Made by a program: the position numbers and the translations under genes
In this document: positions 34,594 through 42,493 of the stretch, piece by piece
Position numbering within the stretch: position 1 is the first letter of the stretch
Layout: every line of letters begins with the position of its first letter
The notes under the pieces: model-generated
The model's input: the letters and a program-made list of their open reading frames with translations, nothing else
What the model was told of the DNA's origin: nothing
The model's database searches: none
Assembly: GCF_009498455.1 (NCBI RefSeq)
Contig: NZ_CP045644.1
Span: forward strand, 1,705,001 to 1,769,000
Direction of reading: 5' to 3'
Source: Variovorax paradoxus
GTDB lineage: Bacteria > Pseudomonadota > Gammaproteobacteria > Burkholderiales > Burkholderiaceae_C
DNA length: 64,000 bases

Positions 34594-35737
34594 GAGAAAT
34601 GGACTCCAGTGGCTGGTCGGGCTTGCGATCGTAGCAACGCTCGCCGGCTGTTCCCTCGGCCCCGCGCCCCGAAGCCCCACCCGACCCACCGTCACCCCGC
34701 CGCGCGACCTCGGTCCGCTGACCGGATCGCTCGCGCATCCGAAAAGCCGCTGGGTGCCCGTGGGCTGGTCGGAACTGCCGGGCTTCAGCGAAGACCCGTT
34801 GCATGAAGGGTGGATCGCGTTGCTGGCCAATTGCGCACGCCCCAACGCCGCCTTTGCGCCGCTGTGCCGCGACGTGCGCCAGCTCGCCATCGCCACGCCC
34901 GAAGAGCAGCGCCGCTGGATGACCGACCGGCTGCAGCCCTACCGCGTCGAATCGCTCGCGGGCCAGAGCGAAGGCAAGCTCACGAGCTACTACGAGCCCG
35001 TGTACGAAGCGTCGCGCGTGCCCTCGGCCGGCTTCAGCGTGCCGCTGTACCAGGCGCCCGACGGCCTCGTGCCCAAGCGCCCCTGGTTCACGCGCCAGGA
35101 AATCGAAACCCTGCCCGAAGCCCAGGCCGCGCTGCGCGGTCGCGAGATCGCCTGGATGGCCGACCCCATCGACGCGCTCATGCTGCACATCCAGGGCTCG
35201 GGCCGGTTGCGCATCACCGAGGCCAACGGCTACCAGCACACCGTGCGCGTGGCGTATGCGGCCACCAACGAGCAGCCGTACCGCAGCGTGCAGCAATGGC
35301 TCGTGAGCCAAGGCGTGAGCAAGGTCGGCAAGTGGCCCGACGACACCAAGGCCTGGGCTGCGCAGAACCCGCAGCGCGTGTCGCAGATGCTGTGGAGCAA
35401 CCCGCGCTACGTGTTCTTCCGCGAAGAAACGATGAGCGAACTCGACGCCGCCTTCGGCCCGCGCGGCGCGCAGGGCGTGCCGCTGACGGCGGGGCGCTCC
35501 ATCGCGGTCGACCGCGAAAGCATTCCCTACGGCACGCCGGTCTGGCTCGCATCGAGCGGCCCGACCGCGCAGCTGCAGAAGCTGGTGGTGGCGCAGGACA
35601 CGGGCAGCGCCATCGTGGGCGCGGTGCGCGCCGACTACTTCGCCGGCACCGGCCCGGAAGCCGGCCGGCTGGCCGCGAGCGTGAACCAGCCGTTGCGGCT
35701 GTGGGCGCTGTGGCCGAGGCAGTCGCCGGCGCCCTGA
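34592..35737 (+). CDS. mltA: Membrane-bound lytic murein transglycosylase A
   Basis: MltA (381 residues) cleaves the MurNAc-GlcNAc bond of peptidoglycan with 1,6-anhydro product formation at the outer membrane. The N-terminus MRNGLQWLVGLAIVATLAGC ends in a lipobox. The MltA domain includes GKLTSYYEPVYEASR and IAWMADPIDALMLHIQGSGR. The 3D domain near the C-terminus holds AVDRESIPYGTPVWL and VVAQDTGSAIVGAVRADYF with the catalytic Asp. Start assignment rests on the lipobox distance; the ribosome site is weak. Confidence 0.95.
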   Translation: MRNGLQWLVGLAIVATLAGCSLGPAPRSPTRPTVTPPRDLGPLTGSLAHPKSRWVPVGWSELPGFSEDPLHEGWIALLANCARPNAAFAPLCRDVRQLAIATPEEQRRWMTDRLQPYRVESLAGQSEGKLTSYYEPVYEASRVPSAGFSVPLYQAPDGLVPKRPWFTRQEIETLPEAQAALRGREIAWMADPIDALMLHIQGSGRLRITEANGYQHTVRVAYAATNEQPYRSVQQWLVSQGVSKVGKWPDDTKAWAAQNPQRVSQMLWSNPRYVFFREETMSELDAAFGPRGAQGVPLTAGRSIAVDRESIPYGTPVWLASSGPTAQLQKLVVAQDTGSAIVGAVRADYFAGTGPEAGRLAASVNQPLRLWALWPRQSPAP

Positions 35738-35863
35738 GCAAGGGCAAGGCACACGTCTCTTCCAGAAACACCGCGGAACCGGCTCTGCCGGGCCGCTGGT
35801 GTTGCCCCCGGTAGGGGGTTGGCGCAGCGACACGAAGTGCGCGAAGCCTGGGGGCGAGCCACA

Positions 35864-35897
35864 GTTTCACAGGCATGTCATGCGAAGTGCCTAACTT
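35864..35897 (+). promoter_or_regulatory. Degenerate Pho-box-like site before phoX
   Basis: GTTTCAC, 4 bases, then ATGTCAT resembles the paired PhoB half-sites CTGTCAT (4/7 and 6/7 matches). It is followed about 10 bases later by TAACTT, where a -10 would be expected. A GCGAAGT/ACTTCGC hairpin overlaps the region. PhoB control of phoX is known in other genera. The sequence before it (about 35790-35860) is a GC-rich, hairpin-forming intergenic stretch. Confidence 0.3.
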
Positions 35898-35938
35898 CGC
35901 GGGTTGGTTTCAATCCCAACCCACGAAAGACATTGCGC

Positions 35939-38209
35939 ATGACCGCAAACACCCGCACGGACGCCCATGGCGTCGATCTCGACGACGTCGGCACCAACGA
36001 TTCCCCGAATCCCTCCTTCACCGATCTGGTCGCGTCGCGCCTGAGCCGCCGCCATCTGTTCGGCCTGGGCGTCGGCACCGCCGGTACCGCACTGCTGCAG
36101 GCCTGCGGCGGCGGCAGCGGTGGTGGCGGCGCAGCCTTCCCCATTCTTCCGCCCGCACCGGCCCCCGCGCCGGCTCCGGCCCCGTCGCCCGCGCCGATGA
36201 AGCTCGGCTTCAACGCCGTCGCGAAGAGCCTCGCAGACGTGGTCACCGTGCCTGCCGGCTACACCGCCAGCGTGCTCTATCGCCTGGGCGACCCGATCGC
36301 CGCTGGCGTGGCCCCGTACAAGAACGACGGCACCGACGATCCGGCCACCTACGACCGCCGTGCCGGCGACCACCACGACGGCATGACCTTCTTCGGCATG
36401 AACGCCGCGAACAAGTGGGACGCGGCCAACGCTTCGCGCGGCCTGCTGGTGATGAACCATGAAGCCATCACGCCGCTGTTTTTGCATCCCAACGGGCAGA
36501 CGGCACTTAACCCGGTTTACAGCAACGCAACCGGCACGTCGCTGGTCGACGGGCAGCGCAATGTTCCCGACGAAGTGCTGCGCGAGTTCTACCTGCATGG
36601 CGTGAGCGTGATTGAAGTCAACAAGAGCGGGAACAGCTGGAGCTACAAGCAGGATTCGAGCTTCAACCGCCGCGTGCACACGCTCACCGAAATGCAGTTC
36701 TCCGGCCCGGCCGCCAAGACCGACTACCTGAAGACCAAGTACTCGACCGACGGCAGCAAGACCCGCGGCACACTCAACAACTGCGCCAACGGCACCACGC
36801 CGTGGGGCACCTACCTCACTTGCGAAGAGAACTGGGCTGGCTACTTCCGACGCATCGCGGGTGATACCAACGACGACAAGAACCGCACCCTCAAGGAGCT
36901 GAAGTCCTTCAGCCGTTACGGCGTCGCCGGTACCGGACGCGAACTCTGGGCCACTGTCGCCGGCGGCGACGACATCCATGCGCGCTGGAACACCGAAGTC
37001 GTCGGCGCCACCGCCACCGACGACTACCGCAACGGCCACAACACCTACGGCTGGGTGGTCGAGATCGATCCGTTCAATCCCACCAGCACGCCGAAGAAGC
37101 GCACCGCCCTCGGCCGCTTCGGCCACGAAGGCGCCTGCCTCGGCCCGGTCGTGGTCGGCAAGCCGCTGGTCTGGTACATGGGCGACGACTCGCGCAACGA
37201 GTACATCTACAAGTTCGTCTCCACGAAGAACTGGGACGCGGCCGACATCGGCGGCGGCATGGCCTCGGGCGACAAGTACATGGACGACGGCCGCCTCTAC
37301 GTGGCCAAGTTCAACGCCGACGGCACGGGCGTGTGGCTGGAGCTGAAGCTCGGCGTGAACGGCATCACCTCCAGCAATTCGACGTACGCCTTCGCCGATG
37401 CCGCTGACGTGGTGACCAACGCGCGTCTGGCCGCCGACGCTGCAGGCGCAACCAAGATGGACCGTCCCGAATGGGCCGCCGTCAACCCGAAGACCGGCGA
37501 CGTCTACGTGACGCTGACCAACACCAGCGCCAGCGCGCGCCCCATCGGCAGCACCGACGCAGCCAATCCGCGCTTCTACGACGACAAGACCACCGCCAAC
37601 AAGTCGCAAAAGGGCAACCCCAACGGGCACATCGTGCGCTTTGCGGATGACAACGCCGATCCGACCGCGCTGAGCTTCAAGTGGGACGTGTACCTCTTCG
37701 GTGCGCGCGCCACGGCCTCGGCCGACGTCAACCTCTCGCAGCTCACGGCCGACAACGACCTGTCCAGCCCCGACGGCATGTGGTTCAGCCAAGCGGCGCC
37801 CGGCCTGCTGTGGCTCGAGACCGACGACGGTGCCTACACCGATGTGACCAACTGCATGTTGCTGGCTGCATTGCCCGGCAAGGTGGGCGACGGCGGCGCG
37901 AAGGCGATCACCAACGTCGACGGCACCACCACCCGCACGCAGAACACCTTCGTGGGCAAGGCCCCCGGTACGGAAGGCCTGCGCCGCTTCCTGGTCGGTC
38001 CGGCGGATTGCGAGATCACCGGCATCGCGGAATCGGGCGACGGCCGCGCGCTGTTCGTGAACATCCAGCATCCGGGTGAAGGTACGGGCAGAGCCGACAT
38101 CACCGACCCGACGAAGTTCCTGAGCCACTGGCCGCAAGGCGGCAGCGCCCGCCCGCGCTCGGCCACCGTGGTCATCACGAAGAACGACGGCGGCCTGATC
38201 GGTCTCTGA
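35939..38209 (+). CDS. phoX: PhoX-family alkaline phosphatase (DUF839)
   Basis: A 756-residue exported phosphatase of the PhoX type, which uses Ca2+ and Fe3+ to hydrolyse phosphate monoesters. The N-terminus has a Tat-like motif SRRHLFGLG (Arg37-Arg38) followed by a hydrophobic stretch ending LLQACGGG, so it may also be lipidated. A Pro/Ala repeat (PAPAPAPAPS) spaces the catalytic propeller. Conserved PhoX segments include RAGDHHDGMTFFGM, LLVMNHEAITP, GTYLTCEENWAGYF and FLVGPADCEITG. The ATG is placed by the Tat leader. A terminator follows inside the convergent Lrp gene. Confidence 0.92.
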   Translation: MTANTRTDAHGVDLDDVGTNDSPNPSFTDLVASRLSRRHLFGLGVGTAGTALLQACGGGSGGGGAAFPILPPAPAPAPAPAPSPAPMKLGFNAVAKSLADVVTVPAGYTASVLYRLGDPIAAGVAPYKNDGTDDPATYDRRAGDHHDGMTFFGMNAANKWDAANASRGLLVMNHEAITPLFLHPNGQTALNPVYSNATGTSLVDGQRNVPDEVLREFYLHGVSVIEVNKSGNSWSYKQDSSFNRRVHTLTEMQFSGPAAKTDYLKTKYSTDGSKTRGTLNNCANGTTPWGTYLTCEENWAGYFRRIAGDTNDDKNRTLKELKSFSRYGVAGTGRELWATVAGGDDIHARWNTEVVGATATDDYRNGHNTYGWVVEIDPFNPTSTPKKRTALGRFGHEGACLGPVVVGKPLVWYMGDDSRNEYIYKFVSTKNWDAADIGGGMASGDKYMDDGRLYVAKFNADGTGVWLELKLGVNGITSSNSTYAFADAADVVTNARLAADAAGATKMDRPEWAAVNPKTGDVYVTLTNTSASARPIGSTDAANPRFYDDKTTANKSQKGNPNGHIVRFADDNADPTALSFKWDVYLFGARATASADVNLSQLTADNDLSSPDGMWFSQAAPGLLWLETDDGAYTDVTNCMLLAALPGKVGDGGAKAITNVDGTTTRTQNTFVGKAPGTEGLRRFLVGPADCEITGIAESGDGRALFVNIQHPGEGTGRADITDPTKFLSHWPQGGSARPRSATVVITKNDGGLIGL

Positions 38210-38240
38210 GTTTCTTTCCGCCCCGTCTGGGGCGTGCCAA

Positions 38241-38714
38241 TTACAACGGCGCTGCTGGCAACGGCAGCGCCGTTTTGTATCTGACCTGCTTGAGCGCAAA
38301 GCTCGAGCGGATCTTCTCGATCCCCGGAATCGGCGTCAGCTGCTCCATGATGAAGCGCTCCAGCGCCGCCATGTCGGCCACGGCGATGCGGATCAGGTAG
38401 TCGCTGTCGCCGGTCATTAGATAGCACTCCATCACCTCGTCGTGCTCGGCGATGCGCTGCTCGAAGTCGGCCAGCGACTGCTTGCTCTGCGTCGTCAGGC
38501 TGATCGAGATGAACACGTTGAGCCCCAGGCCCAGCGCCTTGGCGTTCGCCAGCGCCACATAGCGATCGATCACGCCGCTCGTCTCCAGCACCTTCACGCG
38601 GGCCAGGCAGGGCGAGGGCGACAGGTGCACGCGGCGCGCGAGTTCGACGTTCGACAGCGCGCCGTCGCGTTGCAGCTCGTCGAGAATGCGCAGGTCGATG
38701 GCATCGAGTTCCAT
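38241..38714 (-). CDS. Lrp/AsnC-family transcriptional regulator (MdeR/BkdR-like context)
   Basis: A 157-residue Lrp/AsnC regulator: N-terminal winged helix (LDAIDLRILDELQRDGALSN, then VHLSPSPCLARVKVLE) and C-terminal RAM/ligand domain (ECYLMTGDSDYLIRIAV). It is divergent from an orphan E1 gene of the MdeB type. In Pseudomonas putida the Lrp-like MdeR controls mdeAB for methionine breakdown, which suggests the same pairing here, although no mdeA gene is present. The 3' end carries the terminator used by phoX. Confidence 0.92.
   Translation of the reverse strand: MELDAIDLRILDELQRDGALSNVELARRVHLSPSPCLARVKVLETSGVIDRYVALANAKALGLGLNVFISISLTTQSKQSLADFEQRIAEHDEVMECYLMTGDSDYLIRIAVADMAALERFIMEQLTPIPGIEKIRSSFALKQVRYKTALPLPAAPL
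38245..38276 (+). terminator. Terminator of phoX embedded in the lrp coding sequence
   Basis: AACGGCGCTGC, an 8-base loop and GCAGCGCCGTT form an 11-base stem whose last two T residues begin a run of four. On the opposite strand the same bases encode the last residues of the Lrp protein. A smaller CGCCCC-GTCT-GGGGCG hairpin sits just upstream. Confidence 0.75.
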
Positions 38715-38737
38715 GAAATTCCGCGAAGCTGTTGAAT

Positions 38738-38757
38738 CGCAGCATTTTATGCTTGCG
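38738..38757. promoter_or_regulatory. Palindromic operator candidate between lrp and the E1 gene
   Basis: CGCAGCATTTTATGCTTGCG is nearly symmetrical around TTTT, in the 105-base gap between divergent genes. Lrp/AsnC proteins commonly bind such AT-centred palindromes. A second short symmetry, CCGC-AAA-GCGG, lies near 38790. Confidence 0.45.
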
Positions 38758-38819
38758 AATAGCCATGAAATCGAAGGTGCCGGTAGCTAATTTTCCGCAA
38801 AGCGGCTTAAAGTGCTGGC

Positions 38820-41480
38820 ATGAACGCCCCGATCTCCGCCGACCAGATGCGCGCCCTGTTGCTCGACACGCCGCCGTCGCACGACCCCGACCCCGAAGAG
38901 ACCGCCGAATGGCGCGACGCCTTCCTGGCGCTGGCGCAGACGCAAGGGTCGCAGCGCGCGCGCCAGATGTTGACCGAGCTGGCGCGCCTGGCGCGGCAGC
39001 AGCGCATCGGCTGGCAGCCCGAGCTGGCCACGCCGTACGTCAACACCATCGCCGCGGCCGACCAGCCGCCGTTCCCGGGTGACCTCGCCGTCGAGGAAAA
39101 GCTCGCCTCGCTCATGCGCTGGAACGCGCTCGCGATGGTGGCCAAGGCCAACCAGGCGTACGGCGAACTCGGCGGCCACATCGCCAGCTATGCGAGCGCG
39201 GCCGACCTGTTCGAAACCGGCTTCAACCACTTCTTCCATGCGCGCAGCCCGGCGCACCGCGGCGACCTCGTGTTCTTCCAGCCGCACAGCGCGCCCGGCG
39301 TGTATGCGCGGGCGTACCTCGAAGGCCGCCTGAGCGAAGAAGACCTGAACCACTACCGCCAGGAACTAACTGCGCCGGCGTTCGTGAACGGCAGCGGCGC
39401 GCGCGGGCTGTGCAGCTACCCGCACCCGTACCTGATGCCGGACTTCTGGCAGTTCCCCACCGGCTCGATGGGCATCGGCCCGATCAGCTCGATCTATCAC
39501 GCGCGCTTCATGCGCTACCTCACGCACCGCAACCTGCTGAACTGCGAAGGCCGCAAGGTCTGGGGCGTGTTCGGCGACGGCGAGATGGACGAGCCCGAAT
39601 CGATGAGCGCGCTGACGCTCGCCGCGCGCGAAAAGCTCGACAACCTCGTGTGGGTCGTCAACTGCAATCTGCAGCGTCTGGACGGCCCCGTGCGCGGCAA
39701 CGGCCGCATCATCGACGAGCTCGAAAAGCTCTTCGCCGGGGCCGGCTGGAACGTCGTCAAGCTCGTGTGGGGCAGCGACTGGGACGGCCTCTTCGCGCAG
39801 GACGTGAGCGGCGCGCTCGCACGCGTGTTCGCCAACACCGTCGACGGCCAGATGCAGACCTTCGCCGCAAAAGACGGCCGCTTCAACCGCGACAACTTCT
39901 TCGGCCAGAACCCCGAGCTTGCGCGGCTGGCCGAAGGCATGACCGACGAGCAGATCGACCGCCTGAAGCGTGGCGGCCACGACCTCGTGAAGATCCATGC
40001 CGCGTATGCCGCAGCCGCTGCCCACAAGGGCCAGCCCACCGTGATCCTTGCCCACACCAAGAAGGGCTACGGCATGGGCAGCGCGGCGCAGGGCAAGATG
40101 ACCACGCACTCGCACAAGAAGATGGGCGACGTCGATCTCATCGAGTTCCGCGACCGCTTCAACCTGCCGCTCACCGACGCGCAGGCCACCGCGATGGATT
40201 TCTACCGCCCGGCCGAAGACAGCGCCGAGATGCGCTACCTGCGCCAGCACCGCGAAGCGCTCGGCGGCGCCATGCCGCGCCGCGAGACCGCGTGCGACGT
40301 CGTGCCCAAGCCCGACATCGCGGCCTACGCGAACTTCGCCACGGCGGCCGCCGGCAAGGAGATGAGCACCACCATGGCCTTCGTGCGCATGCTGGGCAAC
40401 CTCATGAAGGACAAGGCGCTGGGCCCACGCATCGTGCCCATCGTGGCCGACGAGGCGCGCACCTTCGGCATGGCCAACCTGTTCAAGCAGGTCGGCATCT
40501 ATTCGAGCGTGGGCCAGCGCTATGCGCCGGAAGACATCGGCTCGGTGCTGAGCTACCGCGAAGCCACCGACGGGCAGATCCTTGAAGAAGGCATCAGCGA
40601 AGCCGGCGCCATTGCGAGCTGGACGGCCGCGGCCACGAGCTACAGCGTGCACGGCCTGGCGATGCTGCCGTTCTACATCTACTACTCGATGTTCGGCTTC
40701 CAGCGCGTGGGCGACGCCATCTGGGCGGCGGCCGACCAGCGCGCACGCGGCTTCCTGCTGGGCGCCACCTCGGGCCGCACCACGCTCGGCGGCGAAGGCC
40801 TGCAGCACCAGGACGGCAGCAGCCACCTCGTGGCCGCGACCATTCCCAACTGCAAGGCCTACGACCCGGCCTTCGCGGGCGAGATGGCGGTCATCGTCGA
40901 CGCAGGCATCCGCGAGATGATGGTCGAGCAGCAGGACGTGTTCTATTACGTCACGCTCATGAACGAGAACTACGCGCAGCCCGACCTGCCGGCGGGCGCC
41001 GAGGCCGACATCCTGCGCGGCTGCTACCGCTTCGGCACGTATGCGCCGACGTCGGGCAAGGCCAAGAAGAGCGTCACGCTGCTGGGTTCGGGCGCGATCC
41101 TCACCGAGGTCATCAAGGCCGCGCAGCAGCTGGCCGACGAAGGCATCGAGGCCGAGGTGTTCAGCGTCACGAGCTGGAGCGAACTGGCACGCGACGGCCA
41201 GGCCTGCGAGCAACGCGCGTTGGCTGGCGAGAAGAACGCCGGCACGCCCTTCGTCGCGCAGCAGCTCGGCAAGGGCAGCAAGGCCCCGATCGTCGCCGCC
41301 ACCGACTACGTGCGCGCCCTGCCCGAGAGCGTGCGCGCCTTCCTGCCCGAAGGCCGCCGCTACCTCACGCTGGGCACCGACGGCTTCGGCCGCAGCGACA
41401 CGCGCGCCGCGCTGCGCGACTTCTTCGGCGTGGACGCGGCGAGCATCGCGCGGGCCGCGCGCCACGCGCTCGGCCTCTGA
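38820..41480 (+). CDS. Orphan 2-oxoacid dehydrogenase E1 component, MdeB/AceE-like
   Basis: An 886-residue homodimeric-type pyruvate dehydrogenase E1. The thiamine diphosphate motif is FGDGEMDEPESMSAL ending in NCN about 30 residues on. Other AceE landmarks are HFFHARSPAHRGDLVFFQPH, IVPDEARTF-like IVADEARTFGMANLFKQVG and GISEAGAIASW. No E2 or E3 gene follows, so it must borrow them or act alone. The Lrp neighbour points to the MdeB subgroup, which acts on 2-oxobutyrate from methionine; pyruvate or another branched substrate cannot be excluded. Confidence 0.88.
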   Translation: MNAPISADQMRALLLDTPPSHDPDPEETAEWRDAFLALAQTQGSQRARQMLTELARLARQQRIGWQPELATPYVNTIAAADQPPFPGDLAVEEKLASLMRWNALAMVAKANQAYGELGGHIASYASAADLFETGFNHFFHARSPAHRGDLVFFQPHSAPGVYARAYLEGRLSEEDLNHYRQELTAPAFVNGSGARGLCSYPHPYLMPDFWQFPTGSMGIGPISSIYHARFMRYLTHRNLLNCEGRKVWGVFGDGEMDEPESMSALTLAAREKLDNLVWVVNCNLQRLDGPVRGNGRIIDELEKLFAGAGWNVVKLVWGSDWDGLFAQDVSGALARVFANTVDGQMQTFAAKDGRFNRDNFFGQNPELARLAEGMTDEQIDRLKRGGHDLVKIHAAYAAAAAHKGQPTVILAHTKKGYGMGSAAQGKMTTHSHKKMGDVDLIEFRDRFNLPLTDAQATAMDFYRPAEDSAEMRYLRQHREALGGAMPRRETACDVVPKPDIAAYANFATAAAGKEMSTTMAFVRMLGNLMKDKALGPRIVPIVADEARTFGMANLFKQVGIYSSVGQRYAPEDIGSVLSYREATDGQILEEGISEAGAIASWTAAATSYSVHGLAMLPFYIYYSMFGFQRVGDAIWAAADQRARGFLLGATSGRTTLGGEGLQHQDGSSHLVAATIPNCKAYDPAFAGEMAVIVDAGIREMMVEQQDVFYYVTLMNENYAQPDLPAGAEADILRGCYRFGTYAPTSGKAKKSVTLLGSGAILTEVIKAAQQLADEGIEAEVFSVTSWSELARDGQACEQRALAGEKNAGTPFVAQQLGKGSKAPIVAATDYVRALPESVRAFLPEGRRYLTLGTDGFGRSDTRAALRDFFGVDAASIARAARHALGL

Positions 41481-41499
41481 CACAGGCGAAGGCGCGGCC

Positions 41500-42336
41500 A
41501 TGCGGCGTGACGGTGCGGTGCCTGCGTTAGAGTCGCAGACCCCACCGCCTCCCCGCGCCCATGACCCCCGTTTCCAGTCCCTTGCTCCCGCCGTCCGCCT
41601 GGCCGACCAGGTGGCGGATGCGCTCGTGGCCGAGGTGCGCAGCGGGCGCTTGTCGGAAGGCGACCGGCTGCCCACCGAGACGGCGTTGGCCACCCAGTTC
41701 GGCGTGAGCCGCACCGTGGTGCGCGAGGCGGTGTCGCGGCTCAAGTCGCTCGGGCTGGTCGATTCGCGGCAGGGCAGCGGCGTGTTCGTGCGCGCTGCCG
41801 GCGTGGAGCCTTTGCGCTTCGAGATGCCGCATGTGGCGTCGCGCGAAGCGGTGGTGCAGATGGTCGAGTTGCGCCGCGCGCTCGAGGCCGAGGTGGCCGC
41901 GCTCGCGGCCGAGCGCCGCACGCCCGAGGACATGCTGCGCATCCGCGACGCCATCGATGCGCTGCACGCGGCGGTGTCGATGGGCAGCAATGGCGCCGAC
42001 GAAGACGTGCGCTTTCACCGCGCCATCGCCGAGGCCGCGCGCAACCCGTTCCTCATCGGCACGCTGCAGTACCTGCGGCAGTTCCTGCATGGCGCCACCC
42101 GCGTCACGCGCGCCAACGAGGCGCGCCGTGCCGACTTCGTGCGCGAAGTGGCGCAGGAGCACGCGCGCATCGTCGAGGCGATCGACGCCGGCGACCCGCT
42201 GGCGGCGCGCGAGGCCGCCAAGGCGCACATGGACAACGCCATCCGCCGCATCGAGCAGGCCGACCCGGCCTTCTGGCAGCAGGAAGGCGCCCAGCTCGCC
42301 CGACCCCTGGTCGAAGGCTGGCCTGCGGGCAAGTAA
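41500..42336 (+). CDS. FadR-subfamily GntR regulator of the tetronate operon
   Basis: A 278-residue GntR-type repressor. The winged helix (LADQVADALVAEVRSGRLSEGDRLPTE, then FGVSRTVVREAVSRLKSLGL) covers about residues 35-100. The FCD/FadC domain holds Asp/His metal or acid ligands (DEDVRFHRAIAEAA, then EHARIVEAI). FadR-type regulators of sugar-acid operons usually sense the substrate or an intermediate. It lies 157 bases upstream of the transporter with a candidate operator in between. The 19 bases after the E1 gene leave little room for a separate terminator. Confidence 0.88.
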   Translation: MRRDGAVPALESQTPPPPRAHDPRFQSLAPAVRLADQVADALVAEVRSGRLSEGDRLPTETALATQFGVSRTVVREAVSRLKSLGLVDSRQGSGVFVRAAGVEPLRFEMPHVASREAVVQMVELRRALEAEVAALAAERRTPEDMLRIRDAIDALHAAVSMGSNGADEDVRFHRAIAEAARNPFLIGTLQYLRQFLHGATRVTRANEARRADFVREVAQEHARIVEAIDAGDPLAAREAAKAHMDNAIRRIEQADPAFWQQEGAQLARPLVEGWPAGK

Positions 42337-42407
42337 GCCCACGCTCACCATTTCTTGAAGAGATCGGAATGTGCGGGTTATCCCGTATCCGAGAGCTTGT
42401 CTTAAAT

Positions 42408-42426
42408 TTGTATGATGACCTGACAA
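42408..42426 (+). promoter_or_regulatory. FadR-type operator candidate before the transporter operon
   Basis: TTGTATGATGACCTGACAA has TTGT/ACAA ends. It contains TTGTATGATGA, which fits the GntR/FadR pattern T-N-G-T-N3-A-C-N-A except at one position. A TATGAT -10-like element overlaps it. It lies 67 bases before the transporter start. Confidence 0.45.
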
Positions 42427-42493
42427 GTAAGGGGCGACCGCGCCGCAGGGTGACGGGACGACCCCGTTTTTTCATCCAGCGGACTCCCTCCCA

